Shown here piece after piece: positions 55,462-64,000 of a DNA stretch of 64,000 nt (position 1 is the first letter of the stretch; the number at the start of each line of letters is the position of its first letter). The notes beneath the pieces are model-generated. The model was not told the DNA's origin. It saw only the letters and a list, made by a program, of their open reading frames with translations, and ran no database searches. The stretch is from NCBI RefSeq assembly GCF_000969985.1, contig NZ_CP009526.1:248001-312000 (forward strand), in the 5' to 3' direction. Source of the DNA: Methanosarcina barkeri str. Wiesmoor. Lineage in GTDB: Archaea; Halobacteriota; Methanosarcinia; Methanosarcinales; Methanosarcinaceae. Position numbers and translations under genes: made by a program.

Positions 55462-56201
55462 TTCATTACCCCACTCACTTTGTTTGTTATAGATTACCAA
55501 TGACTAATTTATCCAATGGTGTTGGTTATTCTATTTTATATTTGATTTTTATATACCTAGAATTTTAATATTTTATCTACTGATGTTTGTCTACTGATGT
55601 TTGTCTACTGATGTTTGTCTACTGATGTTTGTCTACTGATGTTTGTCTACTGATGTTTGTCTACTGATGTTTGTCTACTAATGTTTGTTTTGATAATCTG
55701 GTTTATGAAAAGTTCCAGTGGCTTATTTCATACAACTGAGATTCAACTTTAAAAATAAAGAGCCCATTTAATACTCAGTTCCATAAATTCAGGTTAATCA
55801 CAGTAATGACAAAAAAATTACTACACGTTATATCGGGTAGTGCAAATGATAACTATTTTGAAACATTCCTGCGTACTAGTGTTCTGAAACTCACATTCTG
55901 CAACAAATTTTAAGTTCTTAAACTTAAGCTAATATTTTTGTCTTTCGTGGTAGAAAAAATTTATTCATATCCTTTCCATTCATCCTCAACGTTGCCAAGA
56001 TGATACTATATTAATATTTTAAAGAAAGTTCACAAATTCATTAGATAAATTCCTCTTGTGCCCAATTAATATACCACTTTCATGTTTTTACAATATTTTG
56101 TCTTGATAGACATCTTACATTTGAATGGAAACCATGGAAAACTTTGTATATATTGTAATACATTTCTATATTGTGGCTAACTTTCCATAGGATGGTAATA
56201 A
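55462..56201. other. Spacer with a 14-bp repeat array
   Basis: 740 bases between divergent genes; contains the array at 55577-55688. The rest is AT-rich with TATA-like sequence (TTTTATATTTGATTTTTATA near 55535) fitting the protease promoter. No gene called. Confidence 0.5.
55577..55688 (+). repeat. Tandem repeat: 8 copies of a 14-bp unit
   Basis: CTACTGATGTTTGT repeated eight times without gaps; only the last copy has one change (CTACTAATGTTTGT). The near perfection suggests recent expansion by slippage. It lies in the protease 5' region. Confidence 0.95.
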
Positions 56202-56564
56202 ATGACAATTGGTGAAACAGCAAGTACAGTGATGCACTCTTCATATACAGCATTTGAAAAGAATCAGAATACAAGCGAATATACTGAAGAATATATTACA
56301 AATTCAATAGAAGAATGTGATTTTTTAATGGAAGATGCATTGTGTAAACTTAGCGATGCCATAGAATCTCTTTCACGAGATTACTTCAAAGAAGAGATAG
56401 ATCAAATGTCAGTAACCGATGCTACAACAATGCTTTCTCGTCGGAATGCATTTATTCGTGAGTTATCTGAAGCAAGAAATTACCTGATTGCAGAACTTGT
56501 AGGATATCGAAAGTATATCAACGAGATATCGAAAGAAATAGATATTATGCCGGAAACATTTTGA
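56202..56564 (+). CDS. Helical protein of unknown function, 120 residues
   Basis: ATG 56202 follows ATAGGATGGTAATAA. Almost entirely helical by composition: TEEYITNSIEECDFLMEDALCKLSDAIESLSRDYF and EARNYLIAELVGYRKYINEI in parts. Acidic, no membrane segment, no recognised motif. Divergent neighbours are a protease and, after a long spacer, the pilus module. A coiled-coil interaction protein is possible. Confidence 0.55.
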   Translation: MTIGETASTVMHSSYTAFEKNQNTSEYTEEYITNSIEECDFLMEDALCKLSDAIESLSRDYFKEEIDQMSVTDATTMLSRRNAFIRELSEARNYLIAELVGYRKYINEISKEIDIMPETF

Positions 56565-57236
56565 TGAAACAGTCAATGAAAATCGGTAAGGTCAAGACAG
56601 GGACATTACAATATTAGGGGCATTACAACATTATATGTTAGTATGAAATGTGAACACATAGACAGCTTTCTGAAGGAACAGAATTACTTTGGAATTAACA
56701 GCTCAGTTTATAAATAGCTATAGTCACGCCTGTAATTGTTGCAACAAGAATTTCATTGCATCTCATTTGAGCAGTTGCATTATTTAGCCTCGTGACTATA
56801 TTTCGTTACTTGATGGTCTAGGAAACAGATTTTGAACCAAAAACAGCTTTCGGAGAAATTCTAACCCTCAGCTTGCTGATTACGAATTTTCTGGACAAAA
56901 TAATGATAGGTTCCTGTTAATTTATCCAAAAATCATTTCGCTTTTTTAATTTCTTTTATTGAAGTTGTATATCGTGTACAGGTGACCTATTATTTTCACT
57001 CCAACTTCGAATTTGTTTCATTTTATAGAATCATTACACAGTACCAAGATGGAATTGGAAGTACTCAACGTTTTACCTTTTGCATCGTCTGTAGTTGTAT
57101 TATATATTTAGCTTCCAAATGTTTTTGAATCTGCAAAATCATTTCAGGATGCAACCCAGTCCCAATCCTGTTGATTTTAAATTAAAGAAAATAATTGAGG
57201 GTTTTTTGGATAAGTCCCCCATGTTCTCTATACAGA
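56565..57236. other. Spacer, nothing recognised
   Basis: About 670 AT-rich bases with multiple stops in all frames. GACATTACAATATTAGGG and GGCATTACAACATTATA-like short direct repeats occur at 56601-56635. No element ends or RNA fold recognised. Confidence 0.4.
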
Positions 57237-59219
57237 TCAAACAAACATGGTGAAAGCCACATAAGTTATTATTACCATGCTTACACTGTACTTCAGGCCC
57301 AGATATGTTGAGCCCTGCCCCATTTTCCCGGCAACAATCCCGGAAGTGAAAGCCTGTACTAGGGCGGAGTGGAACATGAGCATACTGTACTCTTCGACAT
57401 TAAAATATCCGCCTATTCCCCCTATTCCTTGTGAAGAGGTGGAGAAAGAAGACGTTTGTGGGAAGAAGTTAGTAGCCAGGATATAAACTATGAACAGGAA
57501 AACGAAAAAGGCTACATAGATTGTAATGACATAAACTACCATTGTTGATGAGCGCTCTTTTTTCATATCCTCGTCATTTCTAGCCTGTTTAGCAGTAATC
57601 GAGAGTACATTTTTAAGGTCACTTGTAGACTCATTTGCTTTTACGATAATGTGGAGAATTCGGCTTGAAGAAGGTGTTTTGATGCTGTTCTCAAGGTTCA
57701 TAAGGGCTTTAGAGGTGGAAGTGCCCCAGGAAAGATCTTCCTTTAATTTTTTAAGTTCTTTACTGAGAATTCCCATTTTGGATTCAGATATTATTTTTAA
57801 GGAATTTGCAAGCATAATCCCGGATTCATTCATGCTGGAAAGGCTTTTCAAAAAATCGGGCATTTTCTCATCAATTTTGCGCATCCTCCACGCTTTTATT
57901 TCGTAAAAAATTATAAAAGGAATAAGGGCAACAACAATAAAGATAACAAAATAATCATCGACAGCAGTAACTAGCTTTATAGCACTGTCAGAGACATGGT
58001 CAAAACTTATACTCAGGTGATGAAAACTAGAAAAGAGGCTGTTTCTAAGGTTTCTTGGAAGTTGGGTAAGATAGTACAATCCAAGTGGAACTCCGAAGAA
58101 AAACGTGTATCTTGGCTCATTCCGGATAGTTCTGTAAGGGTTAAGAACCATGTCTCTGAGCCTATAAAGTCCCCTGTATAGCATGTACGTCTTTTTCCTT
58201 TTTTGCTCCACCTCTTCAGTAAGCTCTGAGTCAATTTCTGGGATATCGGAAAGGTTTATTGTAAAACTGCGAACGTCACCTTTTTTAGGATCAATGGAGA
58301 GTTCTCCTACAGTATCGAGAAGTACCAAATAAAGCAGGGTTGCAAGAGGTAGTATTATATAAATAAGCATGTAAAGGATCTGAGCTGAAGCCGGCAGGAA
58401 AAACTGTAGCACAACAAGGGTTACCATTACGAAAAGAGGGCCTGCAACAAGAGCTGTTACATAGATTTCGGCAAGTACATCAAGTCTCTGTAACAGGTTT
58501 CTATTCGCCATCTCGGCCAGACCCTGATATTGTTCGGACTTATTTTTGACATATTCGGTTATGGTTCCGCTGCTTGAAACAATAATCAATCCATCAACAA
58601 AGTCTTTGAAAATTTCTGAAGGGGTGCGTTCCTTGGCAATTTTAAGGGAAGTTATGAAATCCTTTCCCAGATAGTCCATATCTCTTACAACATAGGAGAT
58701 TTCTTCCGCAGTTGCCCCAAATATATAGCTGTACCTGCTCAAAGACCGGAAAACGTCATAAATTGACATGCCTCCCTTTGTCAGGGCATACATGTAAGTT
58801 ATTGCCGGAAGCATGGATTTATCGATAGAAGCTTGCCGGTTATTTGCCTGGAAATAAGGATAGATATATGCTACAAGAAATACGACAAAAAAACTTACAA
58901 GAAACAGTATAAGGCCAACGAGAAGCGCAAGAGGATATACATATTTACCTGCAATGTCGGCATGTCCAGGGTCTACAAAAAGGCTAAGTCGGGAAACCGG
59001 ATTCCCAAAGATTTTTAGTCCCAGCCATAAGCCAAAGACTCCTTCAGCAATTCCTACAATTACGGAGTACATGAAGGTAGAAGCCAGATATTGGTCTACT
59101 GACATAGAGATATGAGAATGACGTATTTTTACCTTTAAGTCCTGAAAATAATCTTTGTTTTTATAGAAAAAGTCCCCATAAAATTGGTATGCTAGTTCAT
59201 CCAGAATAGTATAAGTCAT
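57237..59219 (-). CDS. Archaeal type IV pilus/secretion membrane protein (GspF/TadC/FlaJ-like)
   Basis: 660 residues. Two T2SSF domains, about 120-280 and 440-580, each with the helical cytoplasmic bundle (SMLPAITYMYALTKGGMS; KSLSSMNESGIMLANS) and paired membrane helices around them. It forms the membrane core with the ATPase encoded just upstream and would assemble a type IV pilus-like fibre. ATG 59219 is preceded by AAGAGGGGGGAAT and gives a start of MTYTILDELAYQFYG; the longer frame to 59324 is read-through of repeat E. No pilin or prepilin peptidase is in the window. Confidence 0.9.
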   Translation of the reverse strand: MTYTILDELAYQFYGDFFYKNKDYFQDLKVKIRHSHISMSVDQYLASTFMYSVIVGIAEGVFGLWLGLKIFGNPVSRLSLFVDPGHADIAGKYVYPLALLVGLILFLVSFFVVFLVAYIYPYFQANNRQASIDKSMLPAITYMYALTKGGMSIYDVFRSLSRYSYIFGATAEEISYVVRDMDYLGKDFITSLKIAKERTPSEIFKDFVDGLIIVSSSGTITEYVKNKSEQYQGLAEMANRNLLQRLDVLAEIYVTALVAGPLFVMVTLVVLQFFLPASAQILYMLIYIILPLATLLYLVLLDTVGELSIDPKKGDVRSFTINLSDIPEIDSELTEEVEQKRKKTYMLYRGLYRLRDMVLNPYRTIRNEPRYTFFFGVPLGLYYLTQLPRNLRNSLFSSFHHLSISFDHVSDSAIKLVTAVDDYFVIFIVVALIPFIIFYEIKAWRMRKIDEKMPDFLKSLSSMNESGIMLANSLKIISESKMGILSKELKKLKEDLSWGTSTSKALMNLENSIKTPSSSRILHIIVKANESTSDLKNVLSITAKQARNDEDMKKERSSTMVVYVITIYVAFFVFLFIVYILATNFFPQTSSFSTSSQGIGGIGGYFNVEEYSMLMFHSALVQAFTSGIVAGKMGQGSTYLGLKYSVSMVIITYVAFTMFV

Positions 59220-59274
59220 ATTCCCCCCTCTTAAGCAACCATATTCCTGTATAGCAACCGTTGAGCTGCAACCG

Positions 59275-59404
59275 TTGAGCCGGTTGATCATGCCGACTAT
59301 GTCGTCACTGGAGTTTTCGCTCAAGCCTTTTTTTAAAAAGGCTTGTGGTCAAGTAGTTTTTTCAAAAAGTTTTTCGCTCAAGCCTTTTTTTAAAAGGCTT
59401 GCTC
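59275..59404 (-). repeat. Dispersed repeat E, copy 2, with internal duplication
   Basis: In minus reading: AAGCCTTTTAAAAAAAGGCTT, GAGCGAAAAACTTTTTGAAAA, CTTGACCACAAGCC, TTTTTAAAAAAAGGCTTGAGCG, GACGACATAGTCGGCATG, CTCAACGGTTG twice. The AAGCC/GGCTT palindrome occurs twice. It fills the spacer between the ATPase stop and the start of its partner and matches 45691-45810. Confidence 0.65.
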
Positions 59405-61081
59405 TTAAGCAGTCATATTCTGTATCATACTCTCTAGTGTATCGTTTTCTATAGCTTCCATAACCATTTTTGGATGAGTCTGGTATGCCTGAACTACAAT
59501 GGACACCTGAACATAGTTCCTTATGCCTTTTTCGTACATATAAGCCAGAATTGTTCTCCGATTCTCTATCTCGTTTCTCAACTGACTGGTATCCCATCCT
59601 CTTACAGTCATAATTTCCTGTAGAATGTGAGAATCCCCTACATTAATGAAGCAGTCCTCTAAAGGTTCCCAGTTGAAAAGCTCATTTATACCCAGATCTC
59701 CTGTTTCAGGATCGACATTCATAACTTCTACAAGACTTCGGGTTCGTCTAACTCTTTTTTCTTCTATGTACACTTGCTCCTGAATACAGAGCACATTCAG
59801 AGACTGCAGCATGACGTGAGGCACGTTTATTGGCTCATGAGTGAGCCTGTTTACAACGGTCTGTACATCTCCTGCGTGCATTGTTGAGCTTGTTGCATGT
59901 CCTGTTGACATCGCCTGGAAAAGAGTAAGAGCTTCACCGCCTCTTACTTCACCCACAATAATATAATCTGGGCGCTGTCTGAGAGCGGCTCTTAAGAGGT
60001 CGTACATGGTAATTTCTCCCGAAGAGTCTGCAGCAAACCCCTCTCTTGCAACCCCGGAAACCCAGTTATTATGGTAGAGTAAAAGTTCCCTTGTATCTTC
60101 GATCGAAACTATCTTCGTTGTAGAAGGCATGAACAGAGATGTAGCGTTCAGTATAGACGTTTTTCCTGAAGCTGTCCCCCCTGCAAAAAGCATGTTGTAG
60201 CCGTTTTCGATAACCATCCAGAAATACACAAGCATGTCAAGGTCGCACGTCTTATAGCTAAGCAGGTCTATAGGAGTCATTGGATCTTTTCTGAACTTAC
60301 GGATAGTAAAAGAACTGCCTCTGGGGGTAATCTCTCTTCCTAAAACAGCTTGAAGTCTTGAACCATCCTGAATTGTTGCATCCACGATTGGCTGGCTTAC
60401 AGAAACGTGTTTATTGTTCAACTGGCACATCTTGATTACAAGAGCATCAAGTTCCTCTTCTTCAAAAGTAATATTACATTCAACATTGAGATATCTGTTA
60501 TGATAAACATAGAGAGGGACTCCCACTCCATCACATGAAATGTCCTCTATATAAGGATCATAAAGGAGAGGATCGATTTTCTCGTATCCCAGCAGGTTTC
60601 TTCTAAGATAATATATAATTTTTAGGAGTGTGGCTTTAGAAATGTCAGCTTTATAACGTTCAAGAAGAAAGAGGGCTCTATCTACCAGAAATGTATCCTT
60701 TTCGGATCTGGAATGCGTAGACCCAAGAATCAGGATATCTTGAAAATCTTCATATATTCTTTCAAGAAGCTCCTTCTCAAATTTTGTAAGAGAAGGTTCA
60801 ATAAGCCTGTAATATGTTGATCTACGGTCTTCCATAATCGATACAAAAGTGTAAGGCTCCTGAAGCCAGTATCTTTCGAGTTCTCTTAATTCGTCAGGCA
60901 CTATAAAATCTACAAGAGGTCCATCTTTTTCCGGGTCATAAGCTGGCAGAGTCCTCAAAGGCCTATCAAAGTAACTTCTAGCCCTTTTTACAACCTCAGC
61001 TATGGAGTTATAGTTACCTTTTTTCTCCAATAACCCCGAAATAAACATATTCTTCGCTAGCATTTCTTTTACATCGTCCAA
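59405..61081 (-). CDS. Archaeal type IV pilus/secretion ATPase (GspE/TadA/FlaI-like)
   Basis: 558 residues. The Walker A GGTASGKTS is at 301-309, Asp box SIEDTRELLLYH near 325, Walker B DYIIVGEVRGGEA near 370, and the His box STGHATSSTMHAGD near 390. N-terminal part (1-230) has the archaeal FlaI-like layout (PLLYDPYIEDISCDG). It powers pilin assembly or disassembly from the cytoplasm together with the GspF-like partner. Start is TTG 61081 after GAGGGAGCGAGAG. The archaellum-specific genes are not near, so a pilus is more likely than an archaellum. Confidence 0.92.
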   Translation of the reverse strand: MDDVKEMLAKNMFISGLLEKKGNYNSIAEVVKRARSYFDRPLRTLPAYDPEKDGPLVDFIVPDELRELERYWLQEPYTFVSIMEDRRSTYYRLIEPSLTKFEKELLERIYEDFQDILILGSTHSRSEKDTFLVDRALFLLERYKADISKATLLKIIYYLRRNLLGYEKIDPLLYDPYIEDISCDGVGVPLYVYHNRYLNVECNITFEEEELDALVIKMCQLNNKHVSVSQPIVDATIQDGSRLQAVLGREITPRGSSFTIRKFRKDPMTPIDLLSYKTCDLDMLVYFWMVIENGYNMLFAGGTASGKTSILNATSLFMPSTTKIVSIEDTRELLLYHNNWVSGVAREGFAADSSGEITMYDLLRAALRQRPDYIIVGEVRGGEALTLFQAMSTGHATSSTMHAGDVQTVVNRLTHEPINVPHVMLQSLNVLCIQEQVYIEEKRVRRTRSLVEVMNVDPETGDLGINELFNWEPLEDCFINVGDSHILQEIMTVRGWDTSQLRNEIENRRTILAYMYEKGIRNYVQVSIVVQAYQTHPKMVMEAIENDTLESMIQNMTA

Positions 61082-61339
61082 ACTCTCGCTCCCTCAGGGT
61101 TCTTCTTAGGTCATATAAGAAGAACATATTATAAAAACTTTACATGTTTGCGACGGGTCCTGGTAAGCGGTAATGTATTCGGATCAAAACTCCATAAAAC
61201 AGCATGCTGTTTTTCATGATTCTGAACCTTTTTCACGAGAAAGCTGCTTGTTTACTTAAAAAAGTTTAATAAATTTATTTACAACTTAAAAATTGGTCGT
61301 GTCCTTGAACTTCCAAAAAAGATTTCTCATAAGTTTGGG

Positions 61340-61650
61340 GATTGAATAAAGATTGTCCTGATTATGGAATGAAAATCAAAGGAATATAGTCCTCGAAGAA
61401 AGATGCGGTAAAAATAACTATGAACTTCTTAAATGTAAAACCTGCAAGCATTACTTTAGTGAAACAGAGATACAGTATTTTTTGGACTCTACATTCCTCA
61501 GAAAAAAATTCTAAAAACTTGGATATCTTTCCTGAATATCGGCCCCAAAAATAGAAACTGATTCCAAAAAACTCCATCAGTGGACGAAAAAATAACGGAT
61601 CACATGCGGAGTTTAAAGGAAATTATTGATGTTCAGAATTTCGGTCCAAT
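61340..61650 (+). pseudogene. Insertion-sequence remnant with zinc-finger-type transposase start
   Basis: With frame corrections the plus strand reads CPDYGM, LEERCGKNNYELLKCKTCKHYFSET and on to VDEKITDHMRSLKEI. The CX2C spacing in KCKTCKHYFSET is that of the N-terminal zinc finger of many IS1-like and related transposases. Several frameshifts and stops; the catalytic part is missing. Confidence 0.45.
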
Positions 61651-61652
61651 AA

Positions 61653-61742
61653 CTTAGTGTCGAGTCAACCATCAAGGATTCACTAATTCCGAGTAGTTAT
61701 AATTGGTTTTATACGATATTTCACGTTTGACTCGACACTTAG
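61653..61742. repeat. 90-bp inverted repeat element
   Basis: CTTAGTGTCGAGTCAA (61653-61668) and, in reverse, CTAAGTGTCGAGTCAA (61727-61742), one mismatch in 16. It adjoins the transposase remnant and may contain its terminal repeats, or form a small MITE, or a terminator for the methyltransferase. Confidence 0.6.
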
Positions 61743-61789
61743 AGGCACAACAAGTTACGTAGTCATGCAATAATTAGAAGGCTAGAAAT

Positions 61790-62599
61790 TCATTGTTTTT
61801 TAGCAACTAAATAGATTCTTTCAAACTTTAAGTTAATCATTCCTGAATTATCTGCCTGTTCTTGAAGAGCTTCTTTAACTAATTCACGAAATGTACTAAT
61901 ATAATTATCTGTCAAAGTTACAGTGTAATAAGATTGGTTCAAGTAACCGTTTTCGGCTCCTGATTGATATATTTTATACGCCTGTTCAACAGAAAAGAGA
62001 TTTGACTCTTCACGAAGTTCGCTATAAATTATATCAAATCCATGATTTCTAAAAAGTTGCTCATATTCATCCTTGCTGTCAAAGAAAAACCATGGGCTTT
62101 TAAAGTGATTAAATACTTCTCGTGTATATGGATGCATACGGATTTTTTCTATTGCTGAAATAAAGTTAGGGCAATAAGATTGAGTAGCTGGAGCCTGTAT
62201 CCCTATTCTACCTCCTTCCTTAAGCACATTAAAACAACGCATTAATACTTGGTCTGGTTTTTGAAACCACTGAAAACACGAGTTACACACAATAACATCA
62301 AATTTTGTATTTAGTTCAAGATTTTCAGCATCCATGACAGAATATTTTAAGTTGGGAAGATCTTTGTTGGAGCTTATTGCCTGTTCTATCATACCTTGAG
62401 AAACATCGATCCCCTGTACAGATCCGTTAGTAATTTTTGCAATTTTTTTTGTGATATGACCTGGCCCACAGCCTATATCAAGTACATCTTCTTCAGGTTG
62501 AATTGATAATAAATTTAAGAGGACTTCAGAGGCTGATTTTTGAACCAATGCATTATCTGCATATGTAAAAGCCTTAGAATTAAAATTAACTTCTGACAT
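61790..62599 (-). CDS. Class I SAM-dependent methyltransferase (Methyltransf_11/25 type)
   Basis: 269 residues from ATG 62599. SAM motif I VLDIGCGPGHITKK (near 39), motif II acid in GIDVSQGMIEQA, motif III VMDAENLEL, and post motif CNSCFQWF near 105. The layout resembles BioC/Tam-like enzymes. The C-terminal region (about 165-269) is helical and would define the substrate, which is unknown. An upstream in-frame GTG (62620) is possible but includes the GAGG ribosome site. No operon partner. Confidence 0.87.
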   Translation of the reverse strand: MSEVNFNSKAFTYADNALVQKSASEVLLNLLSIQPEEDVLDIGCGPGHITKKIAKITNGSVQGIDVSQGMIEQAISSNKDLPNLKYSVMDAENLELNTKFDVIVCNSCFQWFQKPDQVLMRCFNVLKEGGRIGIQAPATQSYCPNFISAIEKIRMHPYTREVFNHFKSPWFFFDSKDEYEQLFRNHGFDIIYSELREESNLFSVEQAYKIYQSGAENGYLNQSYYTVTLTDNYISTFRELVKEALQEQADNSGMINLKFERIYLVAKKQ

Positions 62600-62638
62600 A
62601 GTTTTAACCACTTTCCTCACTGAGTTTTCATATTATTT

Positions 62639-62755
62639 AGGACTTATGCGGTTGAACCAAGAAATCAATATGTCTTTACCCTTCAAGGATCTAAAACATA
62701 TATTTTACATCAATGTCTTTTGTGCCTGATTTTGCACCACAAGTGCCTACAATCC
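62639..62755. mobile_element. MITE-like element C, copy 5 (117 bp, diverged)
   Basis: AGGACTTATGCGGTTGAA at the start, AAACATATATTTTA in the middle (AAAATATGCCTTTA in copy 3), and a decayed right end CACAAGTGCCTACAATCC. It lies 40 bases upstream of the methyltransferase start. Confidence 0.5.
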
Positions 62756-63050
62756 GATTATTATTCCAAAACCAAATTTACTGGTATACAAATTCAAGCA
62801 ACGGTTATTAGATTCATCAATTTCAATTATTGATCACAGGAAAGCTGAACTTGAACGATTTCCTTGTTGAATGGCTTTTGAGACTGTCCGAGAAGTTTTC
62901 ATGAAGAGTAGACATCTTGAAAATTGTGTATTGATTTAAACCATATCACTGCAATTTAGCCCTCTTGAGCGAAGCGGAGCGAGCGAAAAGGGCTCCGTCC
63001 TCCCGAGACGGGACTCGGGTGACGGGACTAGGATGACGGGACACGGGAAT
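62756..63050. other. Spacer with GC-rich hairpin and short repeats
   Basis: AGCCCT at 62958 and AGGGCT at 62989 bracket GAGCGAAGCGGAGCGAGCG, a hairpin unlike the AT-rich surroundings. Directly after, GACGGGAC occurs three times (63007-63043). No gene. Confidence 0.4.
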
Positions 63051-64000
63051 TTAAGAGACGAGTGCCTTAAGCCCTGCAACTGCATTTACCAGTATATCTA
63101 CCTCTTCTTCGGTATTATAGAGTGCAAAAGAAGCTCTTACAGTGCTGTCTACATTCAGGAAGCGAATGGTTGGAATTGCACAGTGATGCCCACTCCTTAC
63201 ACAGATTTTTCTTGTCTGGTCAAGGATCAGGGCAACATCGTGGGCATGAAGCCCTTTTACATTAAACGGTACTATCCCTGCCCTGTCATCAGGCCCATAT
63301 ACTTCTACATGCTCAAGTTCAGAGAGCCTTTTTGCAGTTTCCCTGGACAACTTTATTTCATGTGCCTCAATTTTCGGCACCCCTATTTTTTCTACATATT
63401 CGACTGCTCTTCCTAAGCCTATAACTCCAGGAATATTCGGAGTGCCGGCTTCAAAACAGGCCGGAGAAGGTTCCAGCACGTAAGTATATCCTTCAACATC
63501 CGAAACCGTACCTCCTCCCACTGAAGCACTATCGAGCACATCTGGTTCTTTGATATAGAGAACGCCAGTGCCCTGCGGTCCAAGCAAGCCTTTATGTCCC
63601 GCAGTTGCAAAGAAATCACAGTTAAGGTCTTTAAGGCTGACCGGCATATGTCCTGCAGATTGAGCCCCGTCTACCAGGACTTTTATGCCGTATCGATGGG
63701 CAAGTTTAGTAATGTTTTTTACATCCTGGACGGAACCGAAGACATTTGAAACCTGGTTTATGGCCACCAATCTGGTTTTTTCAGTAAAAGCTTTCTCTAT
63801 CGAAGAGATATCGATTTTTCCTTTACTGTCCGGACTTACAATCGTAACTTTTACTCCTTTTTTCTGCAGGCGCAGCCAGGGCAGGAGATTAGAATGGTGT
63901 TCGAGCACAGTTGTAACGATATGGTCTCCAGCCTCCCACGGGTAACTGTTTGCAATGAGATTGATTCCTTCAGTGGTATTTTTCGTAAGAACGGTCTTTG
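63051..64000 (-). CDS. Cysteine desulfurase, SufS/CsdA type (5' end outside window)
   Basis: The minus frame is open to the window edge. It covers about 316 residues; the first 90 or so are missing. PLP enzyme that takes sulfur from cysteine for Fe-S cluster assembly. The start of the visible part is TVLTKNTTEGINLIA, then VTTVLEHHSNLLPW (PLP-stacking His), VDGAQSAGHMPV (PLP Asp), the Schiff-base Lys in ATAGHKGLLGPQG, and the active Cys in VRSGHHCAIP. The group II pattern (RSGHHCA) fits SufS. The gene supports the many iron-sulfur proteins of this organism. Confidence 0.92.
   Translation of the reverse strand, partial: KTVLTKNTTEGINLIANSYPWEAGDHIVTTVLEHHSNLLPWLRLQKKGVKVTIVSPDSKGKIDISSIEKAFTEKTRLVAINQVSNVFGSVQDVKNITKLAHRYGIKVLVDGAQSAGHMPVSLKDLNCDFFATAGHKGLLGPQGTGVLYIKEPDVLDSASVGGGTVSDVEGYTYVLEPSPACFEAGTPNIPGVIGLGRAVEYVEKIGVPKIEAHEIKLSRETAKRLSELEHVEVYGPDDRAGIVPFNVKGLHAHDVALILDQTRKICVRSGHHCAIPTIRFLNVDSTVRASFALYNTEEEVDILVNAVAGLKALVS

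Noticed and set aside
55577-55688. CRISPR array
   Set aside because: The 14-bp units are directly contiguous without spacers, so this is a simple tandem repeat. No cas genes in the window.
61362-61577. Minus-strand frame of 71 codons
   Set aside because: Antisense to the transposase remnant, whose KCKTCKHYF finger reads on the plus strand.

Overview
The window is a chromosomal stretch of a methanogenic archaeon of the genus Methanosarcina. The diagnostic genes are a methanol methyltransferase pair (mtaC-mtaB, 46.0-48.2 kb) with two Msr-type regulators beside it, archaeal ADTH synthase, an archaeal pilus/secretion ATPase with its membrane partner, PGF-CTERM-type surface proteins, and low gene density with long AT-rich spacers full of inverted-repeat elements. 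The species cannot be fixed from sequence reading alone.

Region 1 (1-18.7 kb) is an accessory redox island, all genes on the + strand: flavodoxins, ferredoxin-tailed aldo/keto reductases (three intact), cupins, an SDR, two zinc alcohol dehydrogenases (one frameshifted), a carboxymuconolactone decarboxylase-like protein, hexapeptide acetyltransferases (one dead, one intact), a lipid-anchored metallo-beta-lactamase-fold hydrolase, a DUF3737 beta-helix protein, a double cyclophilin-like lipoprotein and an alpha/beta hydrolase. Most of these families are common in anaerobic bacteria, so transfer is likely. The island carries fossils of its own genes (flavodoxin, aldo/keto reductase, FMN reductase, hydrolase tail). 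A recurrent palindrome of the TGACTGATCAGTCA type lies before several genes and looks like the operator of a regulator not encoded in the window.

Region 2 (19-27 kb) is core-like: larB and larC (nickel-pincer cofactor), asd, a small 2[4Fe-4S] ferredoxin, a winged-helix-like small protein, a CobW-type GTPase with a structured element upstream, and a radical SAM protein. Region 3 (27-46 kb) is sparse: transposase debris and MITE-like elements surround ADTH synthase, dUTPase, a DUF2341 surface protein, small conserved proteins, HdeD, an iron-sulfur-flavoprotein-like flavodoxin with an apparent ATT start, an isolated TIR-domain protein, a MacB-like permease, a DUF2807 lipoprotein, MsrB and a HAD phosphatase.

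Region 4 (46-51 kb) is the methanol module: MtaC and MtaB move the methanol methyl group onto a corrinoid, and the two neighbouring regulators probably control it. Region 5 (51-64 kb) holds a family 6 UDG-like glycosylase, a second ferredoxin, a SWIM protein, a papain-like protease, a two-gene pilus/secretion module, a methyltransferase and the start-truncated end of a SufS-type cysteine desulfurase.

The spacers contain at least five repeat families with terminal inverted repeats. One has five copies of about 116 bp, one has two copies of about 130 bp, one has a clean 8-bp target duplication, and one shares its ends with an IS5-type transposase remnant. I found no tRNA, rRNA or CRISPR array.
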